Assembly: GCF_019090165.1 (NCBI RefSeq) | Contig: NZ_JAHRIB010000059.1 | Location: 40,029 to 104,028 of the forward strand | Reading direction: 5' to 3' | Length of the DNA stretch: 64,000 nucleotides | Source: Streptomyces sp. BV286 | Lineage (GTDB): Bacteria; Actinomycetota; Actinomycetes; Streptomycetales; Streptomycetaceae | Shown here: one piece after another, positions 11,279-19,924 of the stretch | How positions within the stretch are numbered: the stretch's first letter is position 1 | How the letters are laid out: every line of letters begins with the position of its first letter | Translations under genes and position numbers: made by a program | Notes under the pieces: generated by a model | The model's database searches: none | What the model was told of the DNA's origin: nothing | Seen by the model: the letters and a program-made list of their open reading frames with translations, nothing else

Positions 11279-12172
11279 TCAGGCGCTCAGAGCCGTGCGC
11301 AGGGTGGTGGCCATCAGGTCGATCGCTTCCTTCCCTTCCGGCACCGGGCCGGTGTGGGTGAAGTAGTGGTCGACGCCCTCGAAGACGCGGTGGGTGACCG
11401 GCACGCCGGCGGCCTCCAGGGCCTTCGCGTAGGTGGCGCCCTCCTCGTACAGGCGGTCGTTCCGCGCGGTGACGACCAGGGCGGGCGGCAGTCCGGCGAG
11501 GTCGTCCGCGAGTCCGGGCGAGACCAGAGGATGCGTGAGGTCCGCGGGGTCCGGGACGTAGGCGGCGGTGAAGATCCGCATGAGCTGCGGCGTGAGCAGC
11601 GGCTTGGCGAGGGGTGACGGCTTGGTGGCCGGGTCGGCGAGCTGGTCGAACGGCGCCGAGTCGAGGATCTGGAGCCGGGGCGTGAAGGTGCCGCGGTCGC
11701 GGGCCGTGCGGCAGACCGCGGCGGTCAGGTTGCCGCCGGCGCTGTGTCCGCCCACGGCGAGTCGCGAGCCGTCCCAGCCGCCCGTGGCACCGTTCCCGGC
11801 GATCCACTCGGTGACGTCGTAGGCCTGGGTGACGGGAGCGGGGAACGGCCGCTGCGGGGCCACGGCGTAGTCCACGTTGATCACGACGCAGCCGGCCGTG
11901 GCGGCTATGTAGCGGCAGATGTGGTCGTCCTGCTGGGGTCGGGCGACCACGAAACCGCCGCCGTGGAAGTTGACGTACACGGGGGCGGGAGCCGCCGCGC
12001 CGGCCGGCGGACGGTAGATGGTACAGGTCACCGGCCCTGCACCGGTCTCCACGCGGAGGACCTCGGTCCGCTTCGGGACGTCGGTGAACCGCAGGTCCTT
12101 GTGTACGCGGGACATCACGCGGCCGAGCAGCAGCTGGACCGCTCTGGCCTGGATTCCGGGGCTGAAGGGCAT
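11279..12172 (-). CDS. Alpha/beta hydrolase, hormone-sensitive-lipase-like esterase, 297 aa
   Basis: Probable cytoplasmic carboxylesterase. The HSL-family oxyanion motif is visible (YVNFHGGGFVVA), followed by the nucleophile elbow GGHSAGGN, the acid region ARNDRLYEEG and the catalytic histidine in FEGVDHYFTH. No signal peptide. Start at ATG 12172 (MPFSPGIQARAV); a GTG six codons upstream at 12190 is the alternative, and neither has a strong ribosome binding site. The 3' end is convergent with the HTH-MurA gene, separated by 76 bp. Substrate unknown. Confidence 0.88.
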   Translation of the reverse strand: MPFSPGIQARAVQLLLGRVMSRVHKDLRFTDVPKRTEVLRVETGAGPVTCTIYRPPAGAAAPAPVYVNFHGGGFVVARPQQDDHICRYIAATAGCVVINVDYAVAPQRPFPAPVTQAYDVTEWIAGNGATGGWDGSRLAVGGHSAGGNLTAAVCRTARDRGTFTPRLQILDSAPFDQLADPATKPSPLAKPLLTPQLMRIFTAAYVPDPADLTHPLVSPGLADDLAGLPPALVVTARNDRLYEEGATYAKALEAAGVPVTHRVFEGVDHYFTHTGPVPEGKEAIDLMATTLRTALSA

Positions 12173-12611
12173 GGCTCGGCCACCAATCACTGCAACGTTA
12201 AATTAACAGGATTCCTGATAATGAACCGCCCGCACCGCATCGCGCAACGGTGGGACGGGAACGAAAAGAGTGCCCGCGGCGGTGGGCCATTCCCGGAGCC
12301 TCGGACCGCAGACACAGACGCTGCCGCTGCCGCTGCCGCTGCCGCAGACGGGAACGGGCAGTCGGGCAGTCGGGCAGTTGGCCGGGCGGGCGGCATCCGA
12401 CGGGCATCAGGACGGGGCAGCGCATGCGGTCCGCCCGACGCGGCAGGCGACGGGGCTCGCGGGTCTCTTCCGAGGCATCCGGGGGGCGGCGCCCGCGGAG
12501 CGTGACGGCCGGTGGCGGCGGGTCGTTGCACCGGTCGCCGGACCGCCTGCCTCCCGTCCGTCCCCGTCCTCCCCCCCCGTCCGCCCCCGCCCTGCCTCAG
12601 GAACCGCCTCC
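12173..12611. other. Intergenic region between divergent genes, with short repeats
   Basis: No convincing gene. An AT-rich stretch (12195-12235) includes the inverted repeat GTTAA-A-TTAAC (12197-12207), likely the promoter or operator of the hydrolase gene. Further on there are simple repeats at 12320-12379. The frame of the membrane protein gene is open through here, but the translation is low-complexity and lacks a start with a ribosome binding site. Confidence 0.6.
12320..12379. repeat. Two short tandem repeats
   Basis: GCTGCC is repeated four times at 12320-12343, and GGGCAGTC/T three times at 12356-12379. Probably slippage products in non-coding DNA. Confidence 0.8.
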
Positions 12612-14324
12612 ATGTCCGTTCAGCCGTTGTCCGTGCCGGTCCCCGCTCCGCCCGGGCCGGACCGCGTCCGTGAGGCCCGCCGGACATCCGGGTACCGGCC
12701 GCTGCCGCCGCGGCCGTGGTGGCGGCGGGCCGCGGCGCTCGCGGTGCTCGCCGTTCTTCCGCTGTACGGGGTGTGGGCGGTCTTCCTCGCGACGGGCGGC
12801 GGCGACCTCGCCGCCCAGTACGCCTGGGCGGGCTTCGTCGCCCGCAACCCCGACACGGCGTACGGGCTCTTCTGGTACGGCGGCACGCACACCGCCAACT
12901 ACAGCGTGCTGTCACCTCCGTTGATGGCGGTGCTGGGCGTGCGCACCGTCTCCGTCCTCGCCGGGGTGACGGCCACCTGGCTGCTGGGCGCGCTGCTGGA
13001 GCGGACCGTGGACAGGGCGCCGCTGTGGCCCGCGCTGCTCGGCGCGTTCGGGCTGTGGGCGAACGTCGCCTCGGGCCGCACCACGTTCGCCCTCGGGCTG
13101 GCCTTCGGGCTCGGAGGTCTGCTGGCGCTGGCCGGGCGGCCGGACCGGGCGGGCCGGCTGACCGCGGGCGCGCTGGGCGCACTGCTCGCGACCCTGGCGA
13201 GCCCGGTGGCCGGGCTCTTCCTGCTGGTGGCCGGCGCCGGGTATCTGCTCGACCGGCGCTACGCCAGGTGCCTCGTGCTCTGCGTGCCGCCCGTCGCCGT
13301 CGTCGCGCTGACGGCCGCTCTGTTCCCCTTCCAGGGTGAGCAGCCGATGGCCGCGGGCCGCATGGTGATGCCGGTGGTCCTGTCCGCCGCCGTGGTGTGG
13401 GCGGCTCCCCGGGCGTGGCGGGTGGTGCGGGCCGGGGCGGCCGTCTACGCCGTCGGGGTGGTGCTGACCTGTCTCGTCCCCTCGCCGATCGGCACCAACG
13501 TGGAACGGCTCGCGGCGCTCTTCGCCCCGGCGCTGCTGTTCGTGTGCCTGAGGTCCGCCGTGCGGCCCGGCGGGCTCCGGGCCGTCACGGCCCGGGCGCG
13601 CCCGCTCGCCCTCGCGCTCGCCGCGTCGGTCGTCTGGACCGGCGTGACGACCGTCAGCGACCTGCGGGTCGCCACGTCCGTACCGGCCTGGGCCGTCCAC
13701 ACCGACGGGGTGCTCAGGGAACTCGACCGGCTGGGCGCGGATCGCGACCGGGTCGAGGTGGTGCCCGCGCGCAACCACCGAGAAGCCGCCCTCTTCGCCC
13801 CGCACGCACAGCTGATGCGGGGCTGGAACCGGCAGTTGGACGTCGAGCGGGGGCGCCTGTTCTACGAGGAGGCCCTCGACGCGCCGCGCTATCACGCCTG
13901 GCTGCGCCACTGGGCCGTCGGTCACGTCGTCGTGCCGAACGGGACACCCGACGGGCCCGCCGAGCACGAGGCGGCCCTGGTCACCTCCGGGCAGGACTGG
14001 CTGAAGCCCGTCTGGCGCGACGCTCATTGGAGGATCTACCGCGTCCTGGACGCGGAGCCGCTCGTCTCGGCACCGGCCAGGGTGGTGCGGGCGGGCGAGG
14101 CCGCCGTGGTGCTGAAGGTGCCGCGCGCCGGCACGGTGACCGTACGGGTGCGGTACTCGCCGTGGCTGCGGGCCGACGGGGCCTGCGTACGCCCTGACGG
14201 GCCCTGGACGCGGCTGACCGTGCGGCGGGCGGGGGTCTACCGGCTCGACTCCAGCTATGCGGACGGGCCCTTGGAGGACGGCGGCTGCCTGCCGGAACGC
14301 GGCGGAAAACGGAGGGACGGCTGA
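12612..14324 (+). CDS. Polytopic membrane protein, possibly GT-C-type glycosyltransferase, 570 aa
   Basis: After a Pro-rich cytoplasmic head (residues 1-40) there are about ten hydrophobic segments to about residue 350, then a soluble C-terminal region of about 220 residues. The pattern of membrane helices with an aromatic loop after the first (GGGDLAAQYAWAGFVARNPDTAYGLFWYGGTH) resembles polyprenol-phosphate-dependent GT-C transferases, though I cannot point to a definite catalytic Asp, and automatic pipelines may call it a transporter. Start at ATG 12612, with AGGA upstream. It ends at a hairpin shared with the convergent secreted-protein gene. Function unknown. Confidence 0.75.
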   Translation: MSVQPLSVPVPAPPGPDRVREARRTSGYRPLPPRPWWRRAAALAVLAVLPLYGVWAVFLATGGGDLAAQYAWAGFVARNPDTAYGLFWYGGTHTANYSVLSPPLMAVLGVRTVSVLAGVTATWLLGALLERTVDRAPLWPALLGAFGLWANVASGRTTFALGLAFGLGGLLALAGRPDRAGRLTAGALGALLATLASPVAGLFLLVAGAGYLLDRRYARCLVLCVPPVAVVALTAALFPFQGEQPMAAGRMVMPVVLSAAVVWAAPRAWRVVRAGAAVYAVGVVLTCLVPSPIGTNVERLAALFAPALLFVCLRSAVRPGGLRAVTARARPLALALAASVVWTGVTTVSDLRVATSVPAWAVHTDGVLRELDRLGADRDRVEVVPARNHREAALFAPHAQLMRGWNRQLDVERGRLFYEEALDAPRYHAWLRHWAVGHVVVPNGTPDGPAEHEAALVTSGQDWLKPVWRDAHWRIYRVLDAEPLVSAPARVVRAGEAAVVLKVPRAGTVTVRVRYSPWLRADGACVRPDGPWTRLTVRRAGVYRLDSSYADGPLEDGGCLPERGGKRRDG

Positions 14325-14330
14325 CGGCCC

Positions 14331-14371
14331 GGCCCGCCCTCCTGCCCTCTCGGGGCTCCAGGGGGCGGGCC
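14331..14371. terminator. Hairpin between convergent genes
   Basis: GGCCCGCCC...CCTG (14331-14344) pairs with CAGG...GGGCGGGCC (14359-14371), one bulged base, with a 14-nt loop. It is placed between the 3' ends of the membrane protein gene and the secreted protein gene. Confidence 0.6.
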
Positions 14372-14394
14372 GGATCGTGGCGCGCTCGGCGGTG

Positions 14395-14969
<575 letters not shown>

Positions 14970-15071
14970 ACGTTTCCCTTCCGGCTGTTCCGATGAGTTC
15001 TCGGCAGGCGCATGGTCTATCCATACGAGCGGCGACGACGCCGACCAACTCCTCGCAGGCGGAGGCCCATC

Positions 15072-15275
15072 ATGTGTTCTCACCAGACTTCGTGCCCCTC
15101 CGCCGGCCGCCCGGACCGCGACGACGCGCACATCGTCGCCGCCCACCCCGAGCAGGGCTGGTACCTGCTGTGCGACGGCGCGATCGTCTTCGACGACACC
15201 GGCGCGCTGCTGCCCGACGGACGGGTCGTCGGCCCGCACCGGGTGCCGGCCGCGCAGTTGGCCATCGCCGCCTGA
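15072..15275 (+). CDS. DUF5999 family small protein, 67 aa
   Basis: Short protein common in Streptomyces, function unknown. Sequence begins MCSHQTSCPSAGRPDRDDAH and continues with AAHPEQGWYLLCDGAIVFDD, TGALLPDGRVVGPHR, the family pattern. Conserved cysteines (CSHQTSC, LLCDG) could bind a metal, but this is not shown. Start at ATG 15072, preceded by GCGGAGG. Confidence 0.85.
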   Translation: MCSHQTSCPSAGRPDRDDAHIVAAHPEQGWYLLCDGAIVFDDTGALLPDGRVVGPHRVPAAQLAIAA

Positions 15276-15622
15276 CCACTCCCGGACTGTGTCGACGACA
15301 CGAGGCCGGGCGCCGGCACGGGGCCGGGCGCCGACAGGGGCACGCGAGCCACCGGCCATGACAGCCACCGGACGTCAGAACCGCTGGGCCATGAGAGCCA
15401 CCGGACGGCGAAAGCCGGTTATCGCGCCCCGTTGACTGTCGTCAGGACATCGATACGCTCCTGGTGCCGTCCCACCACGACAGGGAGCGGATGACCTTGG
15501 AGCTCAGGCACCCCCGGGGCGTCAACCCGGGACGCGCGGAGGGTCGTTCCGTACGAACGGAAAGTGATCCCCTGCCCCCGGTTGGTGATCTCCGGTGACG
15601 GTGACGATCTAGAGTGATCAAC

Positions 15623-16447
15623 GTGTCCGAGCAGCACGCCCCCCGGTCCCTCATCGTCACCTTCTACGGCGCGTACGGCCGCTTCGCCCCAGGTCCCGTA
15701 CCCGTGGCCGAACTGATCCGGCTGCTGGCCGCGGTCGGCGTGGACGCGCCCTCCGTGCGTTCGTCGGTGTCCCGGCTCAAACGCCGCGGGCTGCTCCTGC
15801 CGGCCCGCACCGCGACCGGCGCCGCCGGGTACGCCCTGTCGCCGGACGCGCGGCAGCTGCTCGACGACGGCGACCGGCGGGTCTACGCGGCCTCGCCCCC
15901 CGCGGACGACACCTGGGTCCTCGCCGTGTTCTCCGTGCCGGAGTCCGAGCGGCAGAAACGTCACGTGCTGCGCTCCCGCCTGTCCGGTCTCGGCTTCGGG
16001 ACGGCCGCACCGGGGGTGTGGCTCGCCCCCTCCCGTCTCTACGAGGAGACCCGTCACACGCTGGAGCGGCTGCGGCTCGACGCGTACGTGGAGCTGTTCC
16101 GCGGGGAGCACCTGGGGTATGCGCCGACGGCCGAGGCGGTCGCGCGCTGGTGGGACCTGGCCGCGATCGCCAAGCAGCACGAGGCGTTCCTCGACCGCCA
16201 CGCGCGCGTGCTGCACGACTGGGAGGCACGGTCGGACACCCCCGACGAGGAGGCGTACCGCGACTATCTGTTCGCTCTCGACTCCTGGCGCCACCTCCCG
16301 TACGCCGATCCGGGGCTGCCTCCCGCGCTGCTCCCCCAGGACTGGCCCGGCGCCCGCTCGGCGGCGGTGTTCCGGGCCCTGCACGAGCGGCTGCGGGACG
16401 CCGGGGCGGCCTTCGCGGGCGTACCGGCGCGGCCGCCCCGGGCCTGA
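15623..16447 (+). CDS. PaaX-family transcriptional regulator, 274 aa
   Basis: GntR-like winged-helix repressor family, known for phenylacetyl-CoA control, though Streptomyces homologues control other genes. N-terminal DNA-binding segment SLIVTFYGAYGRFAPGPVPV and VRSSVSRLKRRGLL, central PaaX domain (TWVLAVFSVPESERQKRHVLR) and C-terminal PaaX_C (FLDRHARVLHDW...AYRDYLFALDSWRHLP). I prefer GTG 15623: the hexamer TAGAGT at 15610-15615 is a good -10, seven bases before it, giving a leaderless mRNA. The frame also allows GTG 15614, but this overlaps the -10. No paa catabolic genes are nearby, so the target is unknown. An inverted repeat CGTTC-N5-GAACG lies at 15545-15559. Confidence 0.88.
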   Translation: MSEQHAPRSLIVTFYGAYGRFAPGPVPVAELIRLLAAVGVDAPSVRSSVSRLKRRGLLLPARTATGAAGYALSPDARQLLDDGDRRVYAASPPADDTWVLAVFSVPESERQKRHVLRSRLSGLGFGTAAPGVWLAPSRLYEETRHTLERLRLDAYVELFRGEHLGYAPTAEAVARWWDLAAIAKQHEAFLDRHARVLHDWEARSDTPDEEAYRDYLFALDSWRHLPYADPGLPPALLPQDWPGARSAAVFRALHERLRDAGAAFAGVPARPPRA

Positions 16448-16471
16448 AGCGGCGCGGGGCGGCCGCGCTGA

Positions 16472-16666
16472 GGGCCGGCCGACCTGGGCGTCGCGGCCGT
16501 GCCGACGGCCGCTTCGTACGGCCCGGACGCCGTGCGCCCGCGCTGGGAGGCGCGCTACACCAGGGGCCTGTCAGCCCTCCAGGACTTCCGTCATGGACAC
16601 GCGACAGAACGGGTCACGGAGTCACGACTCCGTTCGCCGGGTCACGACTCGTCGATAGCACGGTAA
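16472..16666 (+). pseudogene. Possible C-terminal remnant of a helicase-associated-domain protein
   Basis: A 64-codon open stretch without a start that translates to include RPRWEARYTRGLSALQDF and RHGHATERV. The pattern W-x6-L-x2-F...HGHA resembles the repeats in the C-terminal helicase-associated domains of large actinobacterial helicases. It could be a degraded gene end or chance. The rest of 16448-16811 shows no gene. Confidence 0.25.
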
Positions 16667-16793
16667 CGACGGGAGCAGACCGCGGGAGACAGACCGTTCA
16701 TCTGGGTAAGCAGCCCGACAGCAGGCCGAACGTCCCGAAAAGTGCCCGCCGAGCGCCTCTGTCCGGTTGCGTCGTACCATTCCTAAAGTTGAA

Positions 16794-16809
16794 AGCAGGA
16801 CATCCTGCT
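16794..16809. promoter_or_regulatory. Inverted repeat containing the ribosome binding site
   Basis: AGCAGGA-CA-TCCTGCT is a perfect 7-bp inverted repeat ending 2 bases before ATG 16812. The AGGA of the left arm is the only Shine-Dalgarno-like sequence, so a hairpin would hide it; alternatively it is an operator. A TAAAGT -10-like hexamer is just upstream (about 16784-16789). Confidence 0.4.
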
Positions 16810-16811
16810 CC

Positions 16812-17264
16812 ATGAACGGACCCGCCTTGCACGAGCCACACGCCCCAGCCTCCTGGCGCATCGCCCTGCCGCACACCGCAGCGGCCGTGCCCGTCGCCCG
16901 CGCCCTGGTCCGTACCGCACTCGCCGAGATCGAGTACACCGCCGACAGCGACACCGCGGAACTGCTCACCGCGGAGCTGGTGGCCAACGCCGTGGAGCAC
17001 ACCAGGGGCGACGCCCCCATAGAGCTGGTCGTGGAGCTCCTGCCCACCGGGTGTCAGGTGGAGGTGCACGACCCCGATCCGGCCCCGCCGGGCGATCTCA
17101 CGGTCCCCGATCCGTCGGACGAGCCGGACCCCTGGCAGGAGCACGGCCGCGGGCTGCTGCTGATCCGCACCCTCAGCTCGTCGTGCGGCCATCGCCCGAC
17201 GGAGTCCGGGAAGGCGGTCTGGTTCCGGCTGCCGGTGGTACCGCACCAGCGGAAGCCGGCATAG
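16812..17264 (+). CDS. RsbW-like ATP-binding protein (HATPase_c_2), 150 aa
   Basis: Anti-sigma-factor-type serine kinase fold. It has the N-box ELVANAVEHTRG and the G-box region HGRGLLLIRTLSSSCGHR, ending in GKAVWFRLP. Streptomyces has dozens of such single-domain ATPases, some of which bind sigma factors or anti-anti-sigma factors; no partner is encoded next to this one. Start at ATG 16812, chosen because it follows the only possible ribosome binding site; the frame is open 15 codons upstream. Convergent with argF. Confidence 0.85.
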   Translation: MNGPALHEPHAPASWRIALPHTAAAVPVARALVRTALAEIEYTADSDTAELLTAELVANAVEHTRGDAPIELVVELLPTGCQVEVHDPDPAPPGDLTVPDPSDEPDPWQEHGRGLLLIRTLSSSCGHRPTESGKAVWFRLPVVPHQRKPA

Positions 17265-17324
17265 CGACGCCCGAGCGATTCCGCAGGTCACACCCCCGCG
17301 TGAGCCGGTAACGGCGCCGGGCGC

Positions 17325-18332
17325 TCAGGCCAGCGTCGCCACCAGGACCGCCTTGATCGTGTGCAGCCGGTTCTCCGCCTCGTCGAAGACGACCGAGTGG
17401 GCCGACTCGAAGACCTCGTCGGTGACCTCCAGGGAGTCCAGGCCGTGCCGCTCGTGGATCTCGCGGCCGACCTTGGTGCCCAGGTCGTGGAAGGCGGGCA
17501 GGCAGTGCAGGAACTTGACGTCCGCGTTGCCGGTGGCGCGCAGGACGTCCATCGTCACGGCGTACGGGCCGAGGGCGACGATGCGCTCGTCCCAGACCTC
17601 CTTGGGCTCCCCCATCGAGACCCACACGTCCGTGGCGACGAAGTCGGCGCCCGCGACACCCTCGGTGACCTCCTCGGTGAGCGTGATCCGCGCCCCGCTG
17701 CGCACGGCGAGCTCACGCGCCTGCTCCACGACCTCCTCGGCGGGCCAGTAGGCCCTGGGCGCGACGATCCGTACGTCCATGCCGAGCAGCGCCCCGGTGA
17801 CCAGGTACGAGTTGCCCATGTTGAGGCGGGCGTCGCCGAGGTAGGCGAAGGCGATCTCGTCGAGCGGCTTGGCCGAGTGCTCGGCCATGGTGAGCACGTC
17901 GGCCAGCATCTGCGTCGGGTGCCAGGCGTCGGTCAGGCCGTTGTAGACGGGCACGCCGGCGTGGGCCGCCAGCTCCTCGACGCCCTCCTGGCTGTCCCCC
18001 CGGTACTCGATCGCGTGGAACATCCGGCCGAGCACCCGAGCGGTGTCCTTCACGGACTCCTTGTGCCCTATCTGCGAGCCGGACGGGTCCAGGTACGTGG
18101 TCGACGCGCCCTGGTCCGCCGCCGCGACCTCGAAGGCACAGCGCGTGCGCGTCGAGGTCTTCTCGAAGATCAGCGCGATGTTCCGGCCCCGCAGGTGCTG
18201 GGTCTCCGTCCCGGCCTTCTTCGCCGCCTTCAGCTCGGCGGCGAGCTCGATCAGGCCGCGGAACTCCTCCTGCGTGAAGTCCAGCTCCTTCAGGAAGTGT
18301 CGGCCGGCGAGGGCGTACGGGACTGTCGCCAT
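17325..18332 (-). CDS. argF: Ornithine carbamoyltransferase, 335 aa
   Basis: Interconverts ornithine plus carbamoyl phosphate and citrulline. The carbamoyl phosphate loop STRTR (residues 60-64), the HPTQMLADV motif, DVWVSMGE and the ornithine-binding HCLPAFHD are intact. It could act in biosynthesis or, with the neighbouring arginine deiminase, in arginine catabolism (arcB role). As far as I recall, the main Streptomyces arg cluster lacks argF, so this may be the only copy and serve both pathways. Start at ATG 18332 with GGAG upstream. The 157 bp between it and arcA contain a direct repeat and a hairpin, so the two are not tightly coupled. Confidence 0.96.
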   Translation of the reverse strand: MATVPYALAGRHFLKELDFTQEEFRGLIELAAELKAAKKAGTETQHLRGRNIALIFEKTSTRTRCAFEVAAADQGASTTYLDPSGSQIGHKESVKDTARVLGRMFHAIEYRGDSQEGVEELAAHAGVPVYNGLTDAWHPTQMLADVLTMAEHSAKPLDEIAFAYLGDARLNMGNSYLVTGALLGMDVRIVAPRAYWPAEEVVEQARELAVRSGARITLTEEVTEGVAGADFVATDVWVSMGEPKEVWDERIVALGPYAVTMDVLRATGNADVKFLHCLPAFHDLGTKVGREIHERHGLDSLEVTDEVFESAHSVVFDEAENRLHTIKAVLVATLA

Positions 18333-18371
18333 GGGGGCGCTCCAGGGTTACGTAAACAGGGACTCTTGGAA

Positions 18372-18416
18372 TTCTATACGACGCTCCACATTTCTATACG
18401 GTCTCGTTTTCGAGAC
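18372..18416. promoter_or_regulatory. Direct repeat pair plus hairpin between arcA and argF
   Basis: TTCTATACG occurs at 18372-18380 and 18392-18400, 20 bp apart (about two helical turns). Read on the argF strand these are CGTATAGAA, and the proximal copy includes TATAGAAT, a good -10. Next to the distal copy, GTCTCG-TTTT-CGAGAC (18401-18416) is a perfect 6-bp hairpin. Could be an ArgR-type or other operator plus the arcA terminator. Confidence 0.5.
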
Positions 18417-18489
18417 GACTGTCCCGCTCCCCGGGCATCGGTCCCGCTCCGGGGCGGCGCGACGCGTCAGGGGCCCTCGGAAACCGGGC

Positions 18490-19716
18490 CTAGCCCACCG
18501 GGTCCCGCTCGACCGGGCAGCTCATGCAGCGCGGTCCGCCGCGCCCCCGCCCCAGTTCGCTCCCCGGGATCTCGATCACCTCGATGCCCTGCTTGCGCAG
18601 ATGCGTGTTCGTGGTCTGGTTCCGCTCGTAGGCGACGACGACGCCCGGCTCGACCGCGAGGACGTTGCAGCCGTCGTCCCACTGTTCGCGCTCGGCGGCG
18701 TGGACGTCCTGCGTGGCGGTCAGTACGCGGATCCTGTCGAGCCCCAGTGCCGCGGCGATCGCGCGGTGCATGTGCTCCGGCGGGTGGTCGGTGACCTTCA
18801 GTTCCTTGTCGCCGACGCCCGGTTCGATGGTGTACGAGCGGAGCATGCCGAGCCCCGCGTACTGGGTGAAGGTGTCGCCGTCGACCATCGTCATCACCGT
18901 GTCGAGGTGCATGAGGGCACGCTTCTTCGGCATGTCGAGCGCCACGATCGTCTGTGCCGAGCCGGTGGCGAAGAGCTTGTGCGCGAGCATCTCCACGGCC
19001 TGGGGGGTGGTCCGCTCGCTCATGCCGATGAGCACGGCGCCGTTGCCGATGACGAGTACGTCGCCGCCCTCGATGGTGGACGGGTAGTCGGCCTGCCCCT
19101 CGGACCACACGTTGAACGTTTCTTCTCTGAACAGCGGGTGGTGCCGGTAGATCGCCTCGAAGTGCACGGTCTCGCGTCTGCGCGCGGGCCAGCGCATGGC
19201 GTTGATGGAGACGCCGTCGTAGATCCAGGCGGAGGTGTCGCGGGTGAAGAGGTGGTTGGGCAGCGGTCCGAGCAGGAAGTCGTCGAGGTCCATGACGTGG
19301 AAGCGCACGGACGTCGGCTCCGCGTGGGCCTCCAGGAACTCCCGCTTGGTCGTCCCGCCGACCAGCACCTCGGCCAGCTCGCCCGCCGGCAGCGTCTCGA
19401 AGGCGGCCCGCAGGTGGTCGGTGGCGAGCGGCCCGTACTCCTTCTCGTCGAAGACCCGGTCCAGGACGAGCGACCGGGCCGCCGGGATGGCCATGGTCTC
19501 GGTCAGCAGGTCACCGAAGAGGTGGACGGTGACTCCGCGGTCCCGCAGGACGTCCGCGAAACCGTCGTGCTCCGCGCGGGCCCTGCGCACCCACAGCACG
19601 TCGTCGAAGAGCAGGGCGTCCTTGTTGCTGGGGGTGAGCCTTTTGAGCTCCAGATCCGGCCGGTGCAGGATGACGCGGCGCAGGCGCCCGGCCTCGGAGT
19701 CGACATGGAATGCCAT
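18490..19716 (-). CDS. arcA: Arginine deiminase, 408 aa
   Basis: Hydrolyses arginine to citrulline and ammonia, the first step of the ADI pathway. The catalytic features are visible: FTRDTSAW (Asp), [19 protein letters not shown] (His) and the nucleophile cysteine near the end in [13 protein letters not shown]. Start at ATG 19716 ([10 protein letters not shown]) because GGAGA is 2-6 bases upstream; the frame also allows an upstream start ([11 protein letters not shown]) without that site. Length is normal for the family. Upstream of argF on the same strand; no carbamate kinase or arginine/ornithine antiporter is seen here, so the pathway is incomplete in this window. Confidence 0.95.
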   Translation of the reverse strand: MAFHVDSEAGRLRRVILHRPDLELKRLTPSNKDALLFDDVLWVRRARAEHDGFADVLRDRGVTVHLFGDLLTETMAIPAARSLVLDRVFDEKEYGPLATDHLRAAFETLPAGELAEVLVGGTTKREFLEAHAEPTSVRFHVMDLDDFLLGPLPNHLFTRDTSAWIYDGVSINAMRWPARRRETVHFEAIYRHHPLFREETFNVWSEGQADYPSTIEGGDVLVIGNGAVLIGMSERTTPQAVEMLAHKLFATGSAQTIVALDMPKKRALMHLDTVMTMVDGDTFTQYAGLGMLRSYTIEPGVGDKELKVTDHPPEHMHRAIAAALGLDRIRVLTATQDVHAAEREQWDDGCNVLAVEPGVVVAYERNQTTNTHLRKQGIEVIEIPGSELGRGRGGPRCMSCPVERDPVG

Positions 19717-19811
19717 GTCTCCATCCTGACCATCCGGACGCGCGTTCACCCACCGAAGTGCGGAGGTTTTCGCCCCCGCCGCTCCTGCCCGCCCGGACCC
19801 CGGCGCCCCCG

Positions 19812-19835
19812 CTTCCCGGCTTCCCGGCTTCCCGG
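19812..19835. repeat. 8-bp tandem repeat, three copies
   Basis: CTTCCCGG repeated three times in tandem in the intergenic space before arcA, immediately next to the pnkp terminator hairpin. Confidence 0.8.
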
Positions 19836-19840
19836 AACGC

Positions 19841-19885
19841 CGGAACCCCGGACGGGCTGAGGCTCTCAGCCCGTCCGGGGTTCCG
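19841..19885 (-). terminator. Very long hairpin terminator after pnkp
   Basis: Perfect 21-bp stem (19841-19861 with 19865-19885) and a 3-nt loop GCT, 39 bp beyond the pnkp stop codon and upstream of arcA. No T-tract follows. Confidence 0.85.
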
Positions 19886-19924
19886 AAAGCGTGCGCTCCA
19901 GGGCGAGGCGACCCCTGCAGACCT

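Noticed and set aside
12270..12611. 114-codon N-terminal extension of the membrane protein
   Set aside because: Translation comes from simple repeats and Pro/Arg-rich noise; the start at 12612 gives a normal protein.
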